A stretch of DNA of 64,000 nucleotides from Prevotella sp. (GTDB taxonomy: Bacteria > Bacteroidota > Bacteroidia > Bacteroidales > Bacteroidaceae), in NCBI GenBank assembly GCA_016287755.1, contig JAEEWT010000015.1:1-64000 (forward strand), in the 5' to 3' direction. Position numbers and translations under genes: made by a program. Within the stretch, counting starts at the first letter, position 1; every line of letters begins with the position of its first letter. Of the stretch, positions 41,205 to 50,031 are shown piece by piece. The notes below the pieces were generated by a model that was given only the letters and a program-made list of their open reading frames with translations, was not told the DNA's origin and ran no database searches.

Positions 41205-42941
41205 ATGAAAACAATATATAAAGCAATATGTGCAGGTCTGATCGTTTGCGGAACGCTGACTTCTTGCAACGATTTCATCGATGTTGAGCCTAAGGGTGTC
41301 ATCAGTGAGGATCTGGCTATGAGTCAGCCTGAAGAGATGGTAACGGCAGCCTATGCCAAGCTTGGCGACGACTGGTACACTTATCCGTTTAACCTCTGGC
41401 CTTATGCCGATGTTTCTTCCGACGATGCCATGAAGGGTGGCTCAGGAACAACCGATACGAACTATCACTCTGTTGAGGTATGGTCAACACTGACAGCCTC
41501 TACCCCCGACCATATGGACGAGCTGTGGTACCACCTTTATTGCTCAGTGAGCCGTTGCAACCGTGCCTTGGTTTCTCTGGAGAACAATGAGACCATGGAC
41601 GCAAAGACAAAGGCTATCCGCGAGGGTGAGGTCCGCTTCCTCCGTGCCCACTTCTACTTCAAACTTGTCCAGCTCTGGAACCAGGTGCCTTGGATCGACG
41701 AGGAAGTATATAAGGTGCACTCTGAGGAGCAGACTCGTAACGATGAGTTCTCTCACGACGAGCTGATGCAGAAGATCGTGGCCGACTTCAAGGCTGCCTA
41801 CGATGTGTTGCCTGTTTCACAGGCTGAGGGTGGACGTGCCAACAAGATTGCCGCTGCGGCTTATCTGGCCAAGTGCTACCTGACCATGGCTTGGGGTGAT
41901 GGCTATGAGGCCAACACAGGTGTGAGTCATATCAACAACCAGTATATGCAGGAAGTGCTGAAATATACCCAGGAGGTGCAGAACTCCCAGTATGGCTACC
42001 TCGAGGACTACGGTGATATCTTCCTTCCCGAGTACAAGAACTCCAAGGAGAGCGTGTTTGCCGTACAGCACTCCGACTATCAGGATGATAACACCCTGTA
42101 CGGTCGTGCTAACTGGAGTAATATGCTGAATGGCTGCTGGGGTATGTGGTCGTGCGGATGGGACTTCCATAAGCCTACCCAGAACCTGGTGAACGCCTTC
42201 AAGACCAAGGACGGTCTGCCCATGTTCGACGACTATAACAAGGAGACAGCTTATCCTACCAATGGTGTTCCTAACGCACAGAAGTGGGATCCGCGTCTCT
42301 TCCACACAGTAGGTATTCCTACCTTCCCCTACAAATACGAGGTGGAATATACTATGACCAAGGACAACTCACGTAATCCTAACACCTATGGCTACTATGC
42401 TTCACTGAAGGAGGTGCCGCAGCGTTCCAAGGGTGAGACCTTCGACAACCCCTGGCAGGCTTTCGCCATGAACGACTACGTGTTCCGCTACACCGACGTG
42501 ATGCTGATGCGTGCTGAGGCCCTCATCGAGACAGGTGCCTTGGAAGAGGCCCGCACCATTATCAACGATATCCGCAACCGTGCGAAGAACTCTGTAGCTA
42601 AGCACATCGCTTATGCAGCCGACCAGTGCGAGATTGCCCTTTATCCTACCAGCTACTTCCAGGACAAGGAAACAGCCCGCAAGTGTCTGCAGTGGGAGCG
42701 CCGTCTGGAGATGGCCATGGAGAGCAGTCGTTACTTCGACCTTCGCCGCTGGGGTATTGCCTCACAGACACTGAACAATTTCTTCGAGAAAGAGAAAGAC
42801 GTGTCTTACGACGGTCAGACTTATGCTCAGTACTACAAGGATGCCCACTTCACACCGGGCAAGAACGAGTACTTCCCGCTGCCTTACATCCAGCTCTACT
42901 ATGTGCCTGGTCTCTACACCCAGAACAAGGGATATAATTAA
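41205..42941 (+). CDS. susD: SusD/RagB-family nutrient-binding outer membrane lipoprotein
   Basis: LTSCNDFIDVEPKGVISE lipobox; RGEVRFLRAHFYFKLVQLW-like motif; YFDLRRWG. Confidence 0.95.
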   Translation: MKTIYKAICAGLIVCGTLTSCNDFIDVEPKGVISEDLAMSQPEEMVTAAYAKLGDDWYTYPFNLWPYADVSSDDAMKGGSGTTDTNYHSVEVWSTLTASTPDHMDELWYHLYCSVSRCNRALVSLENNETMDAKTKAIREGEVRFLRAHFYFKLVQLWNQVPWIDEEVYKVHSEEQTRNDEFSHDELMQKIVADFKAAYDVLPVSQAEGGRANKIAAAAYLAKCYLTMAWGDGYEANTGVSHINNQYMQEVLKYTQEVQNSQYGYLEDYGDIFLPEYKNSKESVFAVQHSDYQDDNTLYGRANWSNMLNGCWGMWSCGWDFHKPTQNLVNAFKTKDGLPMFDDYNKETAYPTNGVPNAQKWDPRLFHTVGIPTFPYKYEVEYTMTKDNSRNPNTYGYYASLKEVPQRSKGETFDNPWQAFAMNDYVFRYTDVMLMRAEALIETGALEEARTIINDIRNRAKNSVAKHIAYAADQCEIALYPTSYFQDKETARKCLQWERRLEMAMESSRYFDLRRWGIASQTLNNFFEKEKDVSYDGQTYAQYYKDAHFTPGKNEYFPLPYIQLYYVPGLYTQNKGYN

Positions 42942-42988
42942 ATTGAAAATTGAAAATTGATAATTGACAATTTAAAATTGACAATAAT

Positions 42989-44485
42989 ATGAAAAAGTTA
43001 TCATTCATTATATTAGCGATGTTCGCTCTTGTCCTGACCGCTTGTCAGGACAAGGACATCGACCGCGAGGCTATGAAGCTTGCTGCCCCCGATGCAGCAC
43101 AGATTACCGGTCAGCTCACTGGCGATGACTACACTTGGACATGGCCGTCTCAGAACAGCAGTATGCAGGTGGCTACCTACCGTAACGGAACACTCTCATC
43201 AATCGAGACCGTCAGTGGTAACAGCTACATCCATAAGAACGTACCAACAAACGTACCGTTTGAGTATGTATTCAAACTCACCGATGGCAGTAACTTCTCT
43301 ACAGGTGTCATCAAGAACTATCTGCGCGAAGGTGCTACCAGCATCAGCGGCGTACAGATGAGTCAGCTTGACAAGGCTGGTGGCTACGATGCATTGGTAG
43401 TATGGGACAAGGCTCCCGATGCTTCTTCCATCCAGCTCACCGCCACCAATGGCAAGCGCACCATCAACGAGACCCTCTCCGGCTCAACCACTCAGTATGT
43501 CATCAACGACGTGGAGACAGGCGACACCTGGGAAGTAGCTTTGGTGGCCAAGAACGACAAGGGTACATCACTCTCTACGAGATCGTCACTCCGCATCGGT
43601 AAGACCGCTATCGGCTTCCTGAGCATCTATGCTACTCCCGAAGAACTGGTTGAGCAGGGTGATGATGATGAGGCTTCAGCTTGGCTGTGGCTGCACGAGA
43701 CCTATCCTACTGCACAGTTCGTGCCGTTCAGCAGCATTACCTCTGCCGACGCCGTAGAGCCGTACCGTGTACTCTTCTGGCTGCGCGATCTGGAAGACGT
43801 GAGCGAAAGCGACGTATGGAACATCCCAGCCGATGTAGAGGCTGCCACACCTATCATCAGGGAATGGTACAAGGAGGGCGGTTCACTGTTGCTCTGGAGT
43901 CATGCCACCGTATATGCCGGTCATCTGGGACGTATCAACCTCGACGACATGAAGGGCAACGACCATGCCTTCGGCTTCGGTAGGGGCGGCATCAACAACG
44001 ACGTTTGGAAGATGGCTGTAGAGCTCAATCCCGACCATAAGTTCAAGAAGGACCACTCAACGCATCCTATCTACAAAGGACTGGAAGTGGAGACCACTCC
44101 CGACACGAAGCTCATCGCCTTCAAGGGTCCGGGTTGGACAGAAGACCACAACTGTCTGTACTTCAACCTGCCCAGTCTGTGGACCGGTATCGGTAACCAG
44201 GACGAGGCTTGCTACACACAGTGTACCCAGACTTACGGCGTCTATCCGCTCGGCACTTGGGACAGTCAGATCTGGTGGGTTAGTCAGATGAACGTCTGGG
44301 AAGCCCAGCAAGGTAACACCGAGTTCAAGGGCACGCTCCTCTGTATCGGTAACGGCGGCTGCGAGTTCTCTATGAAGAATGCCGACGGTACGCCCGACAA
44401 GAGTGCACACCCGAAGAACAATATCTATCAGGACAATGTTCTCACATTGGCTAAGAACAGCTTAGAGTATCTGAAGACAAGATAA
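42989..44485 (+). CDS. DUF4960-like outer-membrane lipoprotein of the fructan PUL
   Basis: VLTACQDKDID lipobox; position between susD and GH32 matches the B. thetaiotaomicron fructan PUL layout. Confidence 0.75.
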   Translation: MKKLSFIILAMFALVLTACQDKDIDREAMKLAAPDAAQITGQLTGDDYTWTWPSQNSSMQVATYRNGTLSSIETVSGNSYIHKNVPTNVPFEYVFKLTDGSNFSTGVIKNYLREGATSISGVQMSQLDKAGGYDALVVWDKAPDASSIQLTATNGKRTINETLSGSTTQYVINDVETGDTWEVALVAKNDKGTSLSTRSSLRIGKTAIGFLSIYATPEELVEQGDDDEASAWLWLHETYPTAQFVPFSSITSADAVEPYRVLFWLRDLEDVSESDVWNIPADVEAATPIIREWYKEGGSLLLWSHATVYAGHLGRINLDDMKGNDHAFGFGRGGINNDVWKMAVELNPDHKFKKDHSTHPIYKGLEVETTPDTKLIAFKGPGWTEDHNCLYFNLPSLWTGIGNQDEACYTQCTQTYGVYPLGTWDSQIWWVSQMNVWEAQQGNTEFKGTLLCIGNGGCEFSMKNADGTPDKSAHPKNNIYQDNVLTLAKNSLEYLKTR

Positions 44486-44496
44486 AAAGAATCACA

Positions 44497-46056
44497 ATGA
44501 AAACAGACTTAAGAAAAGTACAGCACTGCCTCCTCCCCTCTCTGATGAGGGGACTGGGGGTGGCCCTGTTGCTCCTTTTCCTTGCCTGTTCGAAGGATGA
44601 CCCGAAGCAGGACTATAACCCGCTGATTGACGATCCGAAGCCTGAACAGCCGGCAACGCCTGTTGAGCAGCCTACACAGACCAGCTACAGCGAGCAATAC
44701 CGTCCGCAGATTCACTTCACGCCTGCCAAGAACTGGATGAACGATCCCAACGGTATGGTATATGTGGATGGGACGTATCACCTGTTCTATCAGTATAATC
44801 CGCAGGGAAACGACTGGGGTAACATGTCGTGGGGCCACGCAACGTCAACCGATCTGATTCATTGGAAGGAGCAGGCTGTTGCCCTTACCCGCGATGAGTT
44901 AGGTGACGTGTTCTCAGGTTCTGCCGTCATCGACAAGAACAATACCGCTGGCTTTGGCGCAGGAGCGATGGTAGCCCTCTACACATCGGCTTCCGGAGCC
45001 CAGCAGCAGAGCATTGCCTATTCAACCGACGGCGGTAAGTCGTTCACCCGCTACAACGGTAATCCTGTCATCAGGAACAACGACGATAACCTGCGCGACC
45101 CGAAGGTGTTCTGGCACGCCGACTCCAAGCAATGGGTAATGGCACTGGCCAAGGGCTGGATGAGAGGAGTAGAGTTCTATGGCTCAACCGATTTGAAGAG
45201 CTGGACGCATCTGAGTACCTTCGTGGTCGACCTCCCCGGACGACCCAGTCTGCAGTGGGAGTGTCCCGACCTTATCCAGTTCGGCAACAAGTGGGTACTG
45301 CTGGTAAGCGTCAACCCCGGCGGTCCGATACTCGGCTCAGGCACCATGTATTTCGTGGGTAGCTTCGACGGTAAGGAGTTCAAGGCCGATGACCTTAACT
45401 ATCCCCTCTGGCTCGACTACGGTATGGACAACTACGCAGGTGTTACATGGAGCAATACCGACAACCGTAAGATCATGATCGGTTGGATGAACAACTGGAA
45501 CTATGCTGGAAATGTGCCCTGCTCACCTTGGCGGTCGGCTATGACCTTGCCTCGCGAGCTGAAGCTCACCGAGCTGAACGGCAAGCCCCTGCTCTGCTGT
45601 CCTGTGGTCAGTGAAATCGACAAGATTGCCGGTCAGTGGCAGACCGTCAGCACCGATGCCTTACCGCTCGATGCGAAGAAGTCGGCCTACCAGCTGCGCA
45701 TCACGGTCAGCATGGATCAGAACACCACCGTAACCCTCAGCAACGGCAACGACGAGAAGTTCGTGTTCGACGTCAATGCCTCCGACCGTTCCTTAACGGT
45801 TCATCGCACCTCAGCAACAGGTAGGACCGACTTCAACGGCAGCTTCTCCATCCCATCGATGAAGGCTCCGCTGAATATGGAAGGAAACAACGTGGTGATC
45901 GATCTGTTTGTCGACCAGTCGTCGGTGGAGCTCCTCACACAGGATGGAGCAATGTCCATGACGAACCTCGTCTTCCCACAGTCTATCTACGACCACCTCT
46001 CGTTCTCCAACGCCACGGGTAGTGCCCAGGTACGACCGCTGAGCAGGATATGGTAA
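44497..46056 (+). CDS. GH32 glycoside hydrolase, predicted surface lipoprotein (levanase/inulinase type)
   Basis: LFLACSKDD lipobox; HFTPAKNWMNDPNGMVYVDGTYHLFYQYNPQGNDWGNMSWGHATSTDLIHW; LRDPKVFW; WECPDL. Confidence 0.95.
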   Translation: MKTDLRKVQHCLLPSLMRGLGVALLLLFLACSKDDPKQDYNPLIDDPKPEQPATPVEQPTQTSYSEQYRPQIHFTPAKNWMNDPNGMVYVDGTYHLFYQYNPQGNDWGNMSWGHATSTDLIHWKEQAVALTRDELGDVFSGSAVIDKNNTAGFGAGAMVALYTSASGAQQQSIAYSTDGGKSFTRYNGNPVIRNNDDNLRDPKVFWHADSKQWVMALAKGWMRGVEFYGSTDLKSWTHLSTFVVDLPGRPSLQWECPDLIQFGNKWVLLVSVNPGGPILGSGTMYFVGSFDGKEFKADDLNYPLWLDYGMDNYAGVTWSNTDNRKIMIGWMNNWNYAGNVPCSPWRSAMTLPRELKLTELNGKPLLCCPVVSEIDKIAGQWQTVSTDALPLDAKKSAYQLRITVSMDQNTTVTLSNGNDEKFVFDVNASDRSLTVHRTSATGRTDFNGSFSIPSMKAPLNMEGNNVVIDLFVDQSSVELLTQDGAMSMTNLVFPQSIYDHLSFSNATGSAQVRPLSRIW

Positions 46057-46086
46057 TATACACCGTAATCTATTAAAACGAACAAT

Positions 46087-47748
46087 ATGAAAAAACTGCT
46101 GATAATGATAACCATCTTACTGATGGCAGCGAACGTGAAAGCCCAGGAAGTGCTCATTCTTGGCGACAATCACGCTATGCTGAAACTTGACCAGGGTAGG
46201 AAATACTTGTTGCTACCCGTTCAGGAGAAGGAAGAAAACGCGGCTATTGCCGTGATGGACGGAAGAAATGAAATGGTAAAAAGATTGAATGTTCGGCTCG
46301 CTGTGGACAAGGTTGACTACTTTGTCCCAGTGGAGCTGAAGGATGCCAAGCTGTTCGAAATCACTTTCCATGGCGACCGTCGTACGAAGGGAGCCATCAA
46401 GGATTTTGCCTGTTGGAAGGAGATGAAGTACAGCGACTCCTTTGACACCACTAACCGCGAGCACTTCCGTCCTCTTTACCACCACACACCCGTTTATGGC
46501 TGGATGAACGACCCGAATGGTATGTTCTACAAGGATGGCACCTGGCATCTGTACTACCAGTGGAACCCTTACGGCTCCATGTGGGAGAACATGACATGGG
46601 GCCATTCCACCAGTCGCGACCTGATACATTGGGAGAGTCAGCCCACAGCCATCGAAGCCGACTGGCTGGGTGCTATCTTCTCAGGCTCTTGCGTAACCAA
46701 CGGAAACGATGTGGTGGCCTTCTACACCTCAGCCGGACAGAGTCAGGTGCAGTCGATGGCTGTATCGAAAGACAATGGACGGACGTTCAAGAAGTACGAG
46801 GGAAACCCCGTCATCACCTCCGACAAGCCCGACTTCCGCGACCCGAACGTGTTCTGGTATGAGTCAACCAAGCGCTGGATCATGATTCTGGCCGTGGGAC
46901 AGGAGATGCAGATCTATTCGTCGGCCGACCTCAAAGCATGGCAGTACGAATCGTCATTCGGTCAGGAGTATGGTAACCACGGTGGCGTATGGGAATGTCC
47001 CGACCTCTTCCCCTTGAAGCTTCAGCATTCCGAGAAATGGGTGCTCATCTGCAACATCAACCCCGGCGGCCCGTTTGGGGGTAGTGCTACGCAGTATTTT
47101 GTAGGACAGTTCGACGGCCATAAGTTCACCTGTGAGTCGATGCCGAAGGTAACGAAGTGGCTCGACTATGGAAAGGACCACTATGCCACGGTGTCGTTCT
47201 ATAACGCTCCCGAAAACCGTCGTGTGGTACTGGCGTGGATGTCTAACTGGCAGTATGCCAACCAGGTGCCCACCCTGCAGTTCCGCTCAGCCAACAGCAT
47301 CCCCCGCGACCTCGGTCTGTTCCAATATGGTGAAGAGACTTATCTAAGTGCGGTGCCCTCGAAGGAGATGCTGGCAGTCCGCGGCGCCAAGCTCAAGAAG
47401 CCTTCCGAGGCTTGCGAGATTGTGGTGGATGTGAAAGGCTCTGCCGATATCACCCTGTCGAACGCCAAGGGCGAGAAGGTGGTGATGCGCTACGATGCCC
47501 ATCAGCAAACCTTCACCATGGACCGCACCCAGAGTGGCAATGTGTCGTTCAGCGAGCACTTCGCCTGTACCACCGAGGCACCCACCTATGGCACTATCAA
47601 GCAGTTGCGCCTCTTCATCGACCGCTGCAGCATCGAGGCTTTCGATGCTGAAGGTAAGATGGTGATGACCAACCTCGTATTCCCCTCAGAGCCTTATAAT
47701 ATAATCAAGGTGAAGGGCGGCAAGGCCACCATCTATGAGATCAAGTAA
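46087..47748 (+). CDS. GH32 glycoside hydrolase, predicted periplasmic exo-fructosidase
   Basis: Signal peptide LLMAANVKAQE; YGWMNDPNGMFYKDGTWHLYYQWNPYGSMWENMTWGHSTSRDLIHW; DFRDPNVFWY; WECPDLF. Confidence 0.95.
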   Translation: MKKLLIMITILLMAANVKAQEVLILGDNHAMLKLDQGRKYLLLPVQEKEENAAIAVMDGRNEMVKRLNVRLAVDKVDYFVPVELKDAKLFEITFHGDRRTKGAIKDFACWKEMKYSDSFDTTNREHFRPLYHHTPVYGWMNDPNGMFYKDGTWHLYYQWNPYGSMWENMTWGHSTSRDLIHWESQPTAIEADWLGAIFSGSCVTNGNDVVAFYTSAGQSQVQSMAVSKDNGRTFKKYEGNPVITSDKPDFRDPNVFWYESTKRWIMILAVGQEMQIYSSADLKAWQYESSFGQEYGNHGGVWECPDLFPLKLQHSEKWVLICNINPGGPFGGSATQYFVGQFDGHKFTCESMPKVTKWLDYGKDHYATVSFYNAPENRRVVLAWMSNWQYANQVPTLQFRSANSIPRDLGLFQYGEETYLSAVPSKEMLAVRGAKLKKPSEACEIVVDVKGSADITLSNAKGEKVVMRYDAHQQTFTMDRTQSGNVSFSEHFACTTEAPTYGTIKQLRLFIDRCSIEAFDAEGKMVMTNLVFPSEPYNIIKVKGGKATIYEIK

Positions 47749-47775
47749 AATACGAAATAACGAACAATCAAAATC

Positions 47776-48936
47776 ATGAAACAGAACAAATCTATTTACC
47801 TTATCCCAGTGATGCTATGCTTCTTCTGCATGGGCTTCGTGGATCTGGTGGGCATAGCCTCCAACTATGTGAAGGAAGACCTCGGATTGTCGGACTCTAT
47901 GGCCAATGTGTTCCCCTCACTGGTGTTCTTCTGGTTCCTCATCTTCAGCGTTCCCACGGGTATGCTGATGAACAAGATAGGGCGAAAGAAGACTGTCTTG
48001 CTGTCGCTGGTGGTTACTGTGATATCCCTGCTGCTGCCGCTCTTCGGCGAGAACTTCAGTATCATGCTCGTGGCCTTCTCGCTGTTAGGTATCGGTAATG
48101 CGCTGATGCAGACATCCCTGAACCCGCTGGTGTCAACGGTCATGGGTGGCGGTAATCTCGCTTCAACCCTCACCTTCGGACAGTTCGTCAAGGCCATCGC
48201 CTCGTTCTCGGCTCCTTATCTGGCCATGTGGGGTGCTACGAAACTTATTCCTGAGTTCGGACTCGACTGGCGTGTGCTGTTCGGCATCTTCCTCGTCGTA
48301 GGTATACTCTCAGCCCTGTTGCTCTTCGTTACCCCCATCGAGGAGCCCCCTATCGAGGGTAAGCCTTCCACCTTCGTGGAGTGCTTCAAGCTCTTGGGAA
48401 CACCCATCGTACTGCTGTCGTTCCTGGGTATTATGTGCCATGTGGGAATCGACGTAGGTACCAATACAACCGCTCCGAAGATCCTGATGGAACGACTCGG
48501 CATGTCGCTCAACGATGCGGCTTTTGCCACCTCGCTCTACTTCATCTTCCGTACCATTGGTTGTCTCACCGGCTCGTTCTTCCTCCGTGTACTGAAGATG
48601 CGCACCTTCTTCATCATCAGTGTCATCATGATGGCCTTGTCCATGTGCGGACTGTTCTTCGGAACGGAGAAATGGTTGCTCTATACCGCCATCGCCCTCG
48701 TAGGCTACGGTAACTCGAACGTCTTCTCCATGTGTTTCGCCACCGCTCTTGAGTCTATGCCCGAGAAGCAGAACGAGGTGTCTGGTCTGATGATCATGGG
48801 TCTCTTCGGCGGAACCATCTTCCCGCTCATCATGGGCTTCATGAGCGACGCTATGGGACAGGCTGGTGCCGTACTGGTCATGGCTGTCGGTGTCGTATAT
48901 CTGTTCACCTATATCAAACAACTAAAAACCGCATAG
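47776..48936 (+). CDS. MFS sugar (fructose) permease
   Basis: FFCMGFVDLVGIASNYVKEDLGLSDSMANVFPSLVFFWFLIFSVPTGMLMNKIGRKK; about 12 TM; between GH32 and fructokinase. Confidence 0.88.
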   Translation: MKQNKSIYLIPVMLCFFCMGFVDLVGIASNYVKEDLGLSDSMANVFPSLVFFWFLIFSVPTGMLMNKIGRKKTVLLSLVVTVISLLLPLFGENFSIMLVAFSLLGIGNALMQTSLNPLVSTVMGGGNLASTLTFGQFVKAIASFSAPYLAMWGATKLIPEFGLDWRVLFGIFLVVGILSALLLFVTPIEEPPIEGKPSTFVECFKLLGTPIVLLSFLGIMCHVGIDVGTNTTAPKILMERLGMSLNDAAFATSLYFIFRTIGCLTGSFFLRVLKMRTFFIISVIMMALSMCGLFFGTEKWLLYTAIALVGYGNSNVFSMCFATALESMPEKQNEVSGLMIMGLFGGTIFPLIMGFMSDAMGQAGAVLVMAVGVVYLFTYIKQLKTA

Positions 48937-48940
48937 AACA

Positions 48941-49825
48941 ATGAATCAGAAACGTTATATAGTAGGACTCGGAGAAGTCCTCTGGGATGTACTTCCCGAA
49001 GGTAAGAAACTGGGTGGTGCTCCTGCCAATTTTGCCTATCATGCAGGTCAGTTCTTAGGTAGCGACAACACCATTGCCATTAGTGCGTTAGGCGAGGATA
49101 AGCTGGCCGATGAGACCATCGAGGCTTTGAAGGAGCACGACTTGAACTGTATGCTGCCTCGGGTGCCCTATCCCACGGGAACCGTGCAGGTGCAGCTCGA
49201 CGAGCAGGGCATTCCCACCTACGATATCAAGGAGAACGTGGCATGGGACAATATCCCCTTCAACGAGGATATCCAGAACATCGCCCGTAACTGTCGTGCC
49301 GTTTGCTTCGGTTCATTGGCGCAGCGCAACGTGGTGAGCAGGGAAACCATCCATAAGTTCCTCGATGCCACACCAGCCGACTGTATGAAGATCTTCGACA
49401 TCAACCTGCGTCAGCAGTTCTACACCCAAGAGGTGATACGTGAGTCGCTGCAGCGTTGCAACGTCTTGAAGATCAACGACGAGGAGCTCGTGCTCATCGG
49501 TCGTATGTTCGGCTATCCCGGCTTGGACATGGAGAACAAGTGCTGGCTCATCCTGGGTAAGTACAACCTCGATATGCTGGTGCTCACTTGTGGCACCAAC
49601 GGCTCCTACGTCTTCACGCCAGGCGTGATGTCTTTCCAGCAAACGCCCAAGGTACAGGTGGCCGATACGGTGGGTGCTGGCGATTCCTTCACTGGTTCCT
49701 TCTGCGCCGCCATCCTGAACGGCAAGTCGGTTCCCGAAGCCCACATGAAGGCCGTGGAAGTCTCCGCCTTCGTCTGCACCCAAAACGGTGCTATGCCCAC
49801 GCTCCCTTCCACACTCCTTGAATGA
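48941..49825 (+). CDS. PfkB-family fructokinase
   Basis: VGLGEVLWDVLPEGKKLGGAPANFAYHAGQFLG; VADTVGAGDSFTGSFCAAIL. Confidence 0.93.
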   Translation: MNQKRYIVGLGEVLWDVLPEGKKLGGAPANFAYHAGQFLGSDNTIAISALGEDKLADETIEALKEHDLNCMLPRVPYPTGTVQVQLDEQGIPTYDIKENVAWDNIPFNEDIQNIARNCRAVCFGSLAQRNVVSRETIHKFLDATPADCMKIFDINLRQQFYTQEVIRESLQRCNVLKINDEELVLIGRMFGYPGLDMENKCWLILGKYNLDMLVLTCGTNGSYVFTPGVMSFQQTPKVQVADTVGAGDSFTGSFCAAILNGKSVPEAHMKAVEVSAFVCTQNGAMPTLPSTLLE

Positions 49826-49838
49826 GGAGTGCGGAAGG
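49807..49838 (+). terminator. Hairpin overlapping the fructokinase stop codon
   Basis: CTTCCACACTCCT-tgaatg-AGGAGTGCGGAAG, one mismatch in 13 bp. Confidence 0.55.
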
Positions 49839-49934
49839 AATGTGGAGTGTGGAATGAGATATGCTTCAAATACAAGTGGTTCTGTATATGAATACTGTAT
49901 CTCAGTACTATTCTCACTCCACACTCCACATTCC
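49838..49934. repeat. 22-bp near-perfect inverted repeat
   Basis: GGAATGTGGAGTGTGGAATGAG (49838-49859) vs CTCACTCCACACTCCACATTCC (49913-49934), one mismatch. Confidence 0.85.
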
Positions 49935-50031
49935 ACAAAAACACACCAATTAACAAACCTTAACTCTCCCCCAAGCAAGATTTTTCCTTTTTCGTATTTA
50001 TAAGGCAGATGAACCTATAAAATTATCGAAT

